Of a stretch of 22,486 bases of DNA, positions 15,215-22,436 are shown piece after piece. The DNA comes from an uncultured Clostridia bacterium (GTDB taxonomy: Bacteria; Bacillota; Clostridia; Oscillospirales; Oscillospiraceae): assembly GCA_946011705.1 (NCBI GenBank), contig CAMGCA010000003.1, forward strand, positions 1 through 22,486. The letters are read 5' to 3'. The notes below the pieces were generated by a model that had not been told where the DNA came from, did no database searches, and saw only the letters and a list, made by a program, of their open reading frames with translations. Both the position numbers and the translations under genes were made by a program. Each line of letters starts with the position of its first letter. Position 1 is the stretch's first letter.

Positions 15215-15937
15215 TTACTTTTCCAAAATGCTCTCCATATTATACAGCCCCACGGGCTTGCCAAGCATGAACCGGGCGGCATCCACCGCGCCGTCAGCCA
15301 GCATAGCCCGGGTCACGGCCTCGTGCTTCAGCGTCAGCTGCTGTGTACCGGTGTGGAGGATGACCTCGTGGACACCCACCACCGTGCCCATGCGCAGGGC
15401 GGAAATGCCGATTTCGTCCTTGGTGCGCTTGCACTCACCGGAGCGGCCGCAGTTGGCCCAGGCGTTGGGACGGACCTCCTTCACGGCATTGAACAGCATC
15501 AAGGCTGTGCCGCTGGGAGCGTCCACCTTCCGGTTGTGGTGGGCCTCCACGATCTCAATGTCCGCGTCGGGGAAGTATTTGGCGGCTTCCTTGGCAAGGC
15601 GGCACAGCACCGCGATACCCAGACTCATGTTGCCGCTGAAAAATACGGGAATCTCCCTGGCGGCGGCATAGATCAGGGCCTTTTCCTCCTCGGTGTGGCC
15701 GGTGGTACCGATGACGGCAGCCGCGCCGATCTTTTTCGCATAATCCAGAACGCCGGAAATGGCGGTGTGATGGGAAAAGTCCACCACCACATCGGCTTTT
15801 ACGGCTCCCAACTCGTCAAAGGTCTTGGGAACGCCGTTTTCTCCGTCGATGCTGACCTTTCCCACAACCTCTTCTCCGAGAATGCCGCAGATCAGCTTGC
15901 CCATGGCGCCGTTGGCGCCGCAAATCACTGCCTTCAT
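15215..15937 (-). CDS. dapB: 4-hydroxy-tetrahydrodipicolinate reductase DapB
   Basis: DapB reduces the DapA product with NAD(P)H to tetrahydrodipicolinate. The 240-residue product has the Rossmann loop CGANGAMGKLI (6-16), the DFSHH segment (53-57), IGTTGHTEEE (76-85) and the signature EAHHNRKVDAPSGTA (131-145) with catalytic H133 and K137. It starts inside dapA as ATGA, so translation is coupled. The glycine loop is in the shortened form common in Clostridia. Confidence 0.97.
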   Translation of the reverse strand: MKAVICGANGAMGKLICGILGEEVVGKVSIDGENGVPKTFDELGAVKADVVVDFSHHTAISGVLDYAKKIGAAAVIGTTGHTEEEKALIYAAAREIPVFFSGNMSLGIAVLCRLAKEAAKYFPDADIEIVEAHHNRKVDAPSGTALMLFNAVKEVRPNAWANCGRSGECKRTKDEIGISALRMGTVVGVHEVILHTGTQQLTLKHEAVTRAMLADGAVDAARFMLGKPVGLYNMESILEK

Positions 15938-16824
15938 ACGTTAATACCCAGCTTTCTCATTTCGGCAAACAGCACAGCCTTAGTGGCGTCCTCCATGGGG
16001 GTCAGGGGCAGCCGCAGGGTGTCGGTGCCGAAGCCCAGGGCGGCGGTACCGGCCTTGGCGGGGATGGGGTTCACCTCGCTGAACAAAGCGTTAATCAGGG
16101 GCAGCAGGTCGCACTGCATTTTCGCCGCGGCGGCGTAGTCCCCGGCCTTGCAGGCATCGGTCATGGCAACGGCCTCCTTGGGAGCCACGTTGCTCAGCAC
16201 GCTGATGGTGCCCTTGCCGCCCATGGCCATCATGGCGACGGTGAGGGCATCCTCGCCGGAGTACACATCGATCTTATCGCCGCACAGGTGCATGATCTCC
16301 ACCATCTGGGCCATGTTGCCGGTGGCTTCCTTGATGGCCACGATGTTGGGATGCTCGGCAAGCCGTGCAACGGTCTTGGGCTGCAGGTTGCAGCCGGTGC
16401 GCCCGGGGACGTTGTACAGGATCATGGGCACGGTAGAAGTGTCGGCAACGGTGGTGAAGTGCTTGTAAAGGCCGTTCTGAGTGGCCTTGTTGTAGTAGGG
16501 GGTCACCACCAGAATGGCGTCCGCGCCCACTTCGCAGGCGGCCTTGGTGTTGGCAAGAACGTGCTCGGTGTTGTTGGTGCCGGTGCCGGCGATGACGGGA
16601 ACCCGCTTTGCCACCTTCTCTACGGTGTAGGCGATGACCTTCTTCTGATCTTCCGGCTCGATGGTGGCGTTCTCGCCGGTGGTGCCCATGACCACCAGGG
16701 CGTTGATGCCGTTTTCAATCTGGAATTCGATGAAGCGGCCCAGGGCTTCGTAGTCAATGGAGCCGTCCGCGGCCATGGGGGTGACAATGGCGGTAGCCAT
16801 ACCGGTGAAAATTGTGTGCTTCAT
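15934..16824 (-). CDS. dapA: 4-hydroxy-tetrahydrodipicolinate synthase DapA
   Basis: DapA condenses pyruvate with aspartate semialdehyde, the first step of the lysine/diaminopimelate branch. In the 296-residue (beta/alpha)8 barrel the Schiff-base lysine is K165 in VAIKEATGN and the catalytic tyrosine Y137 in YNVPGRT; GTTGEN (47-52) and R142 complete the pyruvate site. GGAGAG precedes the ATG. It overlaps dapB by four bases and lies 39 bp after the DUF2461 gene. A TATACT at 16842-16847 may be a weak internal promoter without a good -35 box. Confidence 0.97.
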   Translation of the reverse strand: MKHTIFTGMATAIVTPMAADGSIDYEALGRFIEFQIENGINALVVMGTTGENATIEPEDQKKVIAYTVEKVAKRVPVIAGTGTNNTEHVLANTKAACEVGADAILVVTPYYNKATQNGLYKHFTTVADTSTVPMILYNVPGRTGCNLQPKTVARLAEHPNIVAIKEATGNMAQMVEIMHLCGDKIDVYSGEDALTVAMMAMGGKGTISVLSNVAPKEAVAMTDACKAGDYAAAAKMQCDLLPLINALFSEVNPIPAKAGTAALGFGTDTLRLPLTPMEDATKAVLFAEMRKLGINV

Positions 16825-16863
16825 ATTCTTATCTCTCCAAGAGTATAGTTTATTTCGTAGGGG

Positions 16864-17511
16864 CTAGACGACATATTGATTAAAATACTCGTACAGTGGG
16901 GTCAGTTTTTCAAAAAAGTCCTTCACTTCGTCCTCCAGCTGGGGGCCGAAGAGCTTTTCTCCCGGCTCGAGGCTGCGGGTGCAGCCGATCTCGCCCTTCC
17001 AGGCGAAGTAGGGGGCGAGAGCCGGATTTTCGGGAACCTTCGGGCGCTTGTAGCACTGGGCGACGACGGGAATGCCTACGGCTTCTTCTGTGTCACGAAT
17101 CAGCTTCAGGAATTCCTCGGGTTTGGCGGAAATCCGGTTCCGAAAATCCTCCAGCACGGCGGTGCGGGGCTTCCAGTAGAAGAAGCCGTAGGACGCCCCC
17201 TCCGGGGTGATCTCAAAGTACAGGCAGGGATTTTCCGCCCACCACTGCACCTCCTGCCGGATGCACAGCCACAGGCTTTCCTTGTAGGGCGTGGGCGGGT
17301 GCATCCGGGCATCCCGGTAGATGCGGCTGACCTTGAGAATATTACCGGGTTTTTCCAGAAAGGGCTCGAATACCGCCTGGCCCAGGGCCTTCATGGGCTC
17401 ATAAAGGCAGTCGGTGTACTGCTTTTTGTGCTCCAAAAACCAGTCACGGTTGTTATTCATGCGGATTCCCCAGAGGAAATCCACGGTTTCCGGGGTAAAA
17501 CCGGTAAACAT
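16864..17511 (-). CDS. DUF2461 family protein
   Basis: The 215-residue product begins FTGFTPETVDFLWGIRMNNN and contains RIYRDARMHPPTPYKESL and YGFFYWKP, the conserved blocks of DUF2461 (TIGR02453-like). Its function is unknown. The ATG at 17511 is chosen because AAAGGAAA precedes it and the domain begins immediately; an upstream extension reads the tail of the phosphoesterase in another frame. There is no signal peptide. It lies 43 bp after the phosphoesterase and 39 bp before dapA. Confidence 0.88.
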   Translation of the reverse strand: MFTGFTPETVDFLWGIRMNNNRDWFLEHKKQYTDCLYEPMKALGQAVFEPFLEKPGNILKVSRIYRDARMHPPTPYKESLWLCIRQEVQWWAENPCLYFEITPEGASYGFFYWKPRTAVLEDFRNRISAKPEEFLKLIRDTEEAVGIPVVAQCYKRPKVPENPALAPYFAWKGEIGCTRSLEPGEKLFGPQLEDEVKDFFEKLTPLYEYFNQYVV

Positions 17512-17554
17512 AGGCGTTTTTCCTTTCAGCGCAGAGTCATGCCGGATGGATGTC

Positions 17555-18205
17555 CTACTTTTTGTGGGTTTTGTAGATGACCTGGTAGAGGTTTTTCGTC
17601 TTAACCGGGCGATCCTCAACTTCAAAGACATACCGCTGGCAGGCGTTGAGAATCCGGGTGCCCTGATGCTCGATTTCCCTGGGAATCTGGTGGTTGTAGG
17701 AGGTATGTACATGGCCGTGCACCAGAATCGGGGGGTGGTATTTTTCAATCAGCTCCACCAGCGCGTCAAAGCCCCAGTGGGCCGGGTCCTCGTCGTCCCC
17801 CAGTCCTGCCGGGGGCGCGTGGGTCACCACGATGTCCACGCCGCCCATGCGCTTCAGTTTCCACCTGAGCTTCGCGATGCGCCTGCGCATCTGCTTGTCG
17901 GAGTATTGGTGGGGGCCGGGGTGATATCGCCGGCAGCCGCCCAGACCCAGAATCCGGATACCGTTGTACTCCACGATGTGCCCATCGATGCAGTCGCAGC
18001 CCTCCGGGGGAACCTGATCGTAGTTTACGTCGTGATTGCCGTGAACATACAGCACCGGGCATTTGGCCATGGTCACCAGGAAGCTGAGATATTTAGCGTT
18101 CAGGTCGCCGCAGGAGAGAATCAGGTCGTAACCGTCCAGCCGTCCGGGGGTGTAAAAATCCCAGAGAGCGGGGCACTCCTCATCGGAGATGGCCAGAATC
18201 TTCAC
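17555..18205 (-). CDS. Metallophosphoesterase with a variant first metal motif
   Basis: The 216-residue calcineurin-like product has motifs GDLN (33-36), GNHD (56-59), THAPP (128-132) and HGHVH (163-167). Motif I is normally D-x-H, but here it reads SDEECPALWDF (7-17), that is D8 with E10 in place of histidine. The fold's other metal ligands are intact, so it should still bind two metals. The start is GTG at 18205 with AAGGAGG nine bases upstream and overlaps the BMP gene by 26 bp, which indicates coupling. Substrate is unknown. Confidence 0.9.
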   Translation of the reverse strand: MKILAISDEECPALWDFYTPGRLDGYDLILSCGDLNAKYLSFLVTMAKCPVLYVHGNHDVNYDQVPPEGCDCIDGHIVEYNGIRILGLGGCRRYHPGPHQYSDKQMRRRIAKLRWKLKRMGGVDIVVTHAPPAGLGDDEDPAHWGFDALVELIEKYHPPILVHGHVHTSYNHQIPREIEHQGTRILNACQRYVFEVEDRPVKTKNLYQVIYKTHKK

Positions 18206-20159
18206 GGATAACAGCCTCCTTTTCCGGTGGAATGGAATCCCGGTAGATGCCCAGCTGGCGAACCATCTTCTGGGCGATTGGGAGGATCTCCTCGAAGGGC
18301 GGGATGGAGCCCACCACGTTGTCGCACAGCCAGTCCATGTGCAGCACTTCCTCCGGGGTGAAGTGGACGGTGCCGTCGTTTTTTACCGTGCCGTCCTGGG
18401 CCACGATCCGGCGGAAGAAGGGATCAAGCGTGCCATTTGCGATGTTGGTTTTCAGCAGATCCGCCATTTTCCGCAGGCCCTCGGGCAGCTTGTCGGACAG
18501 CTCCACGCCGATGACGCCGCTGTCCATGCCCAGCCAGAAATTCAAGGCAGTGGTGTCGGTCTTGTCCCGCTTCCAGCCACCGGAGAGAATGCTGCGGATG
18601 ACGAATTCATAGAATTTGCCCCAGACCCACACAGGACTGCCGAGGGAGATGAGACCACCCCGGCTGTCCATCAGGTAGGTGCCGTAGCTGCAGAAGTCCA
18701 GATACATTTTCGACTGGGTGGGGGTGTCCCGGTTGGATACAATCCGGATGCCGTCGGCCAGGAAATCCGCCTGGGGAGTGCCTGCCACACAGGACCACCG
18801 CAGCTCGATCTGCGCCCGGGGATTGGTCATCTGGGCGCCCAGGGCGAAGGCGTTGATGGAGGCAGGCTCACCGAAAATGGGGTAGGAGGCGATGTAGCCA
18901 ATGCGGTCATCCCCCGCCATGGCACCGGCGATGGCGCCGGTGATGAATTTGCCCTCATAGATCCGGCCGTAGTAGGTGCGGATGCTGGAATAGGCCTGAT
19001 CCACGGAGCAGTTGAGGAAGCGCACCTTGGGGTATTTCACGGCGGCCTTCAGGGTGGCGGTGCTTAAGGGTGGAGCAGTGGTAAAGACCACCTGCGCACC
19101 TTCTGCCACGGCCTGCTCAATCTTGCTTTCGGCAGCCTCCGGGGTGTTGGCGTCAAAGTAGCTGCGCACGGCGATTTTGTCGCCGAAGACCTGCTCGATG
19201 TGAGCACGGCCATCCTCGTGGCCCAGCACCCAGGCGCTCTGGCCGGGGTTCAGCTGGTGGATGAAGGCTACATTCAGGGTGTCCAGGCCTGAGACCAGCC
19301 GGGTGACCAGATTGGTTTTCGTGCTGTCCTCGGCCTTGGTCTGCACCTTGACGGCGTCCTCCTTGGTGGAGGACACCACATCGTCCCACAGAGCGGCAAC
19401 GCTCTTTTTCAGCTCCGCGGAGGAGAGCTTCCCCAAATCCGTGTAGGGATACAGCTCCAGCCACAGGAGCAGGGCCTCGCCGGGGAGCACGTCCTCCTTC
19501 CGGGCGTCCATGGACAGGAAGGCATCCCGGAAATAGTGGAAGTAGGCCCGGAAGGTGCGCCGCTCGTCTTCCGTCCAGGGGTCGCCCATTTTCTTGTCCA
19601 GATGGCCCAGAAGCTTGGCGTAGTCGCCGGGGCGGCGGAACTGGACGCAGTAGAGCTTGGCATCCTTGTAAAAGTCCAGAAATTCGTAGTAGGCCCGAAT
19701 CCGGGGCTCGTCGGACATGGGGGGCATGATCCGGCGGACATTGCCGGGAATCCGGGGAGCGTCATAGTAGCGAAGCACGCTGACCCGCTTGTTGCCCTCC
19801 TGCACATAGAAATTGCCCAGGTATTCGTAGCACAGAATGGGGTCGGTGATGCCCGTGTCACCCAGATGGGCGGCGCACAGGCTGATCCATTTCATGGCGA
19901 ATTCGCTTTTGGGTTCCAGCAGGGGCTTAAATGTGGGGGTAAAGGCGGTGATGCGGCCGGCGGACTTGGTGCCCACGATCCGTTCCGCGGGAATCTCGAC
20001 AAGGCCCACATCCACCACGGTTTCGGCGGTGTTTTCCGGCAGCAGCTCGTCCAGTACAGCGGGATGTGTGGGCTTGCCGGCGGCGGTCAGCTCTTTGAGC
20101 TCTTTCTGACCAGCCTTCAGAGCCTGGATGTATTCATCTGTCGCCATTTGTGTATTCAT
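18180..20159 (-). CDS. Signal-less BMP-family protein with an N-terminal ParB-like region
   Basis: The 659-residue product has three parts. Residues about 45-145 hold VQEGNKRVSVLRYY (119-132), which resembles the ParB/sulfiredoxin-like nucleotide-binding motif. About 150-285 are helical and charged, with no match I know. From about 294 to 640 it looks like a BMP/Med periplasmic binding protein (NVAFIHQLNPGQSAW, YYGRIYEGKFITGAIAGAMA, NFWLGMDSGVIGVEL). There is no signal peptide, so it should be cytosolic, unlike true BMP receptors, which bind nucleosides. The ATG at 20159 has GGAGG five bases upstream; a TTG four codons earlier is less likely. It has its own promoter and overlaps the phosphoesterase. 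It may sense a purine-like ligand; that is inference. Confidence 0.82.
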   Translation of the reverse strand: MNTQMATDEYIQALKAGQKELKELTAAGKPTHPAVLDELLPENTAETVVDVGLVEIPAERIVGTKSAGRITAFTPTFKPLLEPKSEFAMKWISLCAAHLGDTGITDPILCYEYLGNFYVQEGNKRVSVLRYYDAPRIPGNVRRIMPPMSDEPRIRAYYEFLDFYKDAKLYCVQFRRPGDYAKLLGHLDKKMGDPWTEDERRTFRAYFHYFRDAFLSMDARKEDVLPGEALLLWLELYPYTDLGKLSSAELKKSVAALWDDVVSSTKEDAVKVQTKAEDSTKTNLVTRLVSGLDTLNVAFIHQLNPGQSAWVLGHEDGRAHIEQVFGDKIAVRSYFDANTPEAAESKIEQAVAEGAQVVFTTAPPLSTATLKAAVKYPKVRFLNCSVDQAYSSIRTYYGRIYEGKFITGAIAGAMAGDDRIGYIASYPIFGEPASINAFALGAQMTNPRAQIELRWSCVAGTPQADFLADGIRIVSNRDTPTQSKMYLDFCSYGTYLMDSRGGLISLGSPVWVWGKFYEFVIRSILSGGWKRDKTDTTALNFWLGMDSGVIGVELSDKLPEGLRKMADLLKTNIANGTLDPFFRRIVAQDGTVKNDGTVHFTPEEVLHMDWLCDNVVGSIPPFEEILPIAQKMVRQLGIYRDSIPPEKEAVIREDSGHLR

Positions 20160-20204
20160 GGCAGCCTCCAAACCATATGAATTGACTATTACATATCAGC
20201 ATAT

Positions 20205-20233
20205 ATCATATACTAAAACTGCCGTTTTTTCAA
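20205..20233 (-). promoter_or_regulatory. Promoter of the BMP/ParB-like gene
   Basis: TTGAAA (20228-20233), a 17-bp spacer and TATGAT (20205-20210) on the minus strand. The leader is about 40 nt long. Confidence 0.75.
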
Positions 20234-20242
20234 TTGGATTAT

Positions 20243-20268
20243 GGAATTTTTCACAATTGTGCAATTCC
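20243..20268. promoter_or_regulatory. Interrupted palindrome just upstream of the BMP promoter
   Basis: The core CACAATTGTG (20252-20261) is a perfect 10-bp palindrome, flanked by GGAATT and AATTCC. It ends about 10 bp upstream of the -35 box, a position suited to an activator or upstream operator. The regulator is unknown; the neighbouring TetR-type protein is one candidate. Confidence 0.35.
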
Positions 20269-20310
20269 GTAACGGACAAGCGTCTGTCTTTGGCGAACAT
20301 GACGAGAGAA

Positions 20311-20340
20311 AGAAAGCCCGGAAGGAAATTCCTTCCGGGC
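20311..20340 (-). terminator. Terminator of the tetR-type gene
   Basis: GCCCGGAAGG pairs with CCTTCCGGGC around GAAAT-like centre bases (20316-20340). On the minus strand it is followed by TTTCTTTCTC. It starts eight bases after the stop of the regulator. Confidence 0.85.
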
Positions 20341-20347
20341 GGGGGTA

Positions 20348-20890
20348 TTAACCATAGGGGTGCAGGGGTGAGGACAGGAGCTTGCGCAGGGATTGGCTGA
20401 TCTCCTCTACAGAGCTGTCATAGCCCCGGACGTGCCAGTCCAGCATCATACCGAACAGCCCGGAGATAAAAAATATCTGGGTGTCCCGATCCCAGCTAAG
20501 CAGATCCGGGTACACATCCGTCAGGGAGGATGGGTTGTAGGTCAGCACGAACCGCGCCACCCGATCCATCAGCAGAGCGTTGCATTGGCTGCGGTCCAGG
20601 GCATCCAGCAGCGGTTTCTGCTCCTTCCAGTAGGAGAAGAACCGGGGCAGCGGCTCCATTTCCGGCTCGTAGGCCTCGAAGCCCCCCAGCGCATGGTCAA
20701 TCAGCGCGTAGAGCACGTCGTTCTTATTTTCAAACAGCCGGTAGTACACCTTCCGGGACAGACCGGCCTCCCGGCAGATGTCGCTGATGGTGACATCGTC
20801 GTAATTATGCTGGAGGGCCAGCCGCAGAAACGCCTGCTCCAGTACCAGCTGATTTTTCGCGCTCTTTTCCGTGATACAGAGTTTATACAT
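20348..20890 (-). CDS. TetR/AcrR family transcriptional regulator
   Basis: The 180-residue product has an N-terminal helix-turn-helix (about 13-58) with VTISDICREAGLSRKVYYRLF and NKNDVLYALID, typical of TetR-type repressors, and a helical ligand domain with no close match I know. The ATG at 20890 follows AAGGAAG by nine bases and starts at the usual distance before the helix-turn-helix; an upstream in-frame extension is rejected. It is transcribed alone, from a promoter at 21015-21041 with a leader of about 118 nt. Its targets are unknown; the BMP gene downstream is the nearest. Confidence 0.93.
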   Translation of the reverse strand: MYKLCITEKSAKNQLVLEQAFLRLALQHNYDDVTISDICREAGLSRKVYYRLFENKNDVLYALIDHALGGFEAYEPEMEPLPRFFSYWKEQKPLLDALDRSQCNALLMDRVARFVLTYNPSSLTDVYPDLLSWDRDTQIFFISGLFGMMLDWHVRGYDSSVEEISQSLRKLLSSPLHPYG

Positions 20891-20970
20891 AACCGCGCAC
20901 TTCCTTTCCTCAAACAGAAAACGGATGGACTGCATCTGAACAGAAACCATCTCATACCCGATACAGGGGC

Positions 20971-20991
20971 ACTAAGCCGGTACTAAGCGGT
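20971..20991. promoter_or_regulatory. Tandem near-repeat in the tetR-type leader
   Basis: ACTAAGCCGGT (20971-20981) is followed immediately by ACTAAGCGGT (20982-20991). It lies about 17-38 nt after the predicted transcription start. It could bind a regulator or be chance. Confidence 0.25.
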
Positions 20992-21014
20992 TATGAATAT
21001 GATAACACGATAAG

Positions 21015-21041
21015 ATTATACCATATAAAGTATTTTGTCAA
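21015..21041 (-). promoter_or_regulatory. Promoter of the tetR-type gene with a short spacer
   Basis: Perfect TTGACA (21036-21041) and TATAAT (21015-21020) boxes are separated by only 15 bp. Such short spacing lowers basal activity and is found where a regulator acts. Confidence 0.6.
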
Positions 21042-21260
21042 TTGATTTTCAAATAAAAACGAAAAGTTGTGAGAAATTCATAGAAATGCATTACATTTTG
21101 GAGAAAATAAGCGAGAAGTTGGATGGGGCAGGGACAACATGGGTCATTTTGTCTGCGGAAATTCCACGAAAAATGAACAATCTGGCCCTATTTGCGCATC
21201 CTGGACAGCCAGGCGTGATCTTCGGACATAGAAAAATACGGGAATTGTGTGTCCAGCCTA
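21042..21260. other. Intergenic stretch without a recognised feature
   Basis: This AT-rich stretch lies between the divergent tetR-type and blaI promoters. A frame begins upstream with TTG, has no ribosome site and shows no family likeness, so I do not call it a gene. I see no tRNA, repeat or terminator here. Confidence 0.6.
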
Positions 21261-21289
21261 TTGACACGGAAGGTCTAATGTATTAGAAT
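21261..21289 (+). promoter_or_regulatory. Promoter of blaI-blaR1
   Basis: TTGACA (21261-21266), 17-bp spacer, TAGAAT (21284-21289). One BlaI-type palindrome overlaps its spacer and -10 box, the other lies just after the start point near 21296. Confidence 0.85.
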
Positions 21290-21311
21290 TACTATGTACT
21301 AATACATTAGA
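21274..21311. promoter_or_regulatory. Pair of palindromic BlaI-type operators
   Basis: Operator 1 is TCTAATGTATTAGA (21274-21287), a dyad with a two-base centre. Operator 2 is ACTAATACATTAGA (21298-21311), with 12 of 14 symmetric. Their centres are 24 bp apart, and together they form a 15-bp arm inverted repeat (21272-21286 with 21299-21313). Placement over the -10 box and the start point is what autoregulation by a BlaI dimer needs; known bla/mec operators also come in pairs. Confidence 0.8.
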
Positions 21312-21326
21312 CCAAGGAGGCGTACC

Positions 21327-21677
21327 ATGCCGACACCGAAAATATTTGAAAGCGAGTACCGATTCTGTTTGATTCTCTGGCAAAACGAGCCGATCAAAAG
21401 TACAGAGCTTGCGAAACTCTGTAAGGATAAGCTGGACTGGTCCAAGACCACGACCTATACCGTTATCAAACGACTCTGTGAAAGAGGCGTCATCCAGAAC
21501 GAGAACACAATCGTGACCTCTATCGTTTCCAAGGAGGAAGCGCAGCTCAGCGAACTGGACGAAATGGTGGATAAGAAATTCGAGGGGTCTCTGCCCGCAT
21601 TTATTGCTGCCTTTGGACGCCGGCAGTCTCTGAGTGATGCTGAGATCGAAGAAATCCGTCGGATCATCCAGCGGTAA
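21327..21677 (+). CDS. blaI: BlaI/MecI/CopY family transcriptional repressor
   Basis: The 116-residue product has an N-terminal winged helix (about 5-75) with LILWQNEPIKSTELAK and DWSKTTTYTVIKRLCERGVI, the family's DNA-reading segment, and a short helical dimer tail (SLPAFIAAFGRR). BlaI repressors are cut by the paired BlaR1 sensor when a beta-lactam or other envelope stress binds. AAGGAGG precedes the ATG. It lies 12 bp before blaR1 and downstream of two palindromic operators, so autoregulation is expected. The genes it controls besides its own are not visible. The symbol is a family name; the inducer here may differ from beta-lactams. Confidence 0.92.
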   Translation: MPTPKIFESEYRFCLILWQNEPIKSTELAKLCKDKLDWSKTTTYTVIKRLCERGVIQNENTIVTSIVSKEEAQLSELDEMVDKKFEGSLPAFIAAFGRRQSLSDAEIEEIRRIIQR

Positions 21678-21689
21678 GGCAGGTGCGCT

Positions 21690-22436
21690 GTGGAAGCTTT
21701 CTTCTTAAAACTCGTGGATATGAGTATGACTGCCAGCTGGCTTGTTCTGGCCATCACAGCTGTCAGATTCCTTTTTCGCAGGATTCCCAAATGGATTTCC
21801 TGTCTGCTGTGGGCGCTTGTGGCGCTCAGATTGCTTTGCCCGTTTTCCATAGAGAGTGCATTCAGTCTGGTTCCGGATACAGAGTTTCAAGCGTCAACAA
21901 TTTCAGAAGTACAGAGCAGAGGACAAATCATCGATTCTTCGGGAAACGTTGTTCTGGAGAAAGGCGTGGCTCCGGTTCCGCGGGGTAAAGGACAGATCCT
22001 TGATTCCAGCGGGAATGTGGTGTTGGAACGGCCAATGGATTTGACGCCTGACAGCAGTTCGGCGCAGACATGGGTTCCCATTCTTTCCGGAATCTGGATC
22101 GTTGGTCTTGGAATTATGCTCGCGTACGTTTTGATAAGCTATTTGCTTTTGAAACATAGGGTAGCGACTTCTATTCCTATCGAAAAAAATATCAAGCGGA
22201 GCGAGTTTGTGGATACGCCATTTGTGCTGGGTCTGATTCGCCCTGTGATCTATCTGCCTGCCCGGATGAATGTAGAAGACGTTCCCTATGTCATTAATAC
22301 CATTTTATCCTGCGCTTTGCGCGCAGGCCGCCAGTGGCGGCGAGAAATGTATGGACTACGTTTTTCAGCGGCGATGCCGCTGACCGTGAGACCGCGGTCT
22401 CATAAAACGGTATTTAACTGTTTTATGAAAAACTAG
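21690..22436 (+). pseudogene. blaR1: BlaR1/MecR1-type M56 sensor protease, interrupted before its zinc motif
   Basis: The frame starts with GTG at 21690, 12 bp after blaI, with AAGGCAGG upstream. Residues 1-202 match the M56 family: helices about 12-29, 34-51 and 129-154, and the conserved VDTPFVLGLIRPVIYLPARM block. In relatives this is followed directly by the HExxH zinc motif, after VPYVI. Here VPYVI ends at residue 202 and the frame then reads unrelated sequence to a stop at 22434-22436. The switch falls at 22296, where an inverted-repeat segment begins. Without HExxH the protein cannot cleave BlaI, so the regulator would stay bound. Residues 79-92 and 101-114 are a duplicated GQI-DSSGNVVLE motif. 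The gene may continue beyond the window after the insertion. Confidence 0.78.
22296..22414. mobile_element. Hairpin-rich insertion with 13-bp inverted ends inside blaR1
   Basis: AATACCATTTTAT (22296-22308) and ATAAAACGGTATT (22402-22414) match as inverted repeats at 12 of 13 positions. Between them are four palindromes: CTGCGC-TTTGC-GCGCAG (22310-22326), GCCGCC-AGT-GGCGGC (22327-22341), CAGCGGC-GAT-GCCGCTG (22366-22382) and TGAGACCGCGGTCTCA (22387-22402). It is much GC-richer than the flanking gene. This looks like a small non-autonomous element, or the left end of a larger one, since blaR1 homology does not resume by 22486. No transposase is visible. The true right end is unknown. Confidence 0.55.

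Noticed and set aside
15064..15282. N-terminal extension of DapF through the repeat
   Set aside because: The family N-terminus (YMNGAGNDF) begins at the ATG at 15063 with its own ribosome site, and the extension is translated repeat sequence.
21035..21286. 83-codon frame between the tetR-type and blaI genes
   Set aside because: It starts with TTG inside the tetR-type promoter, has no ribosome site and overlaps the blaI promoter.
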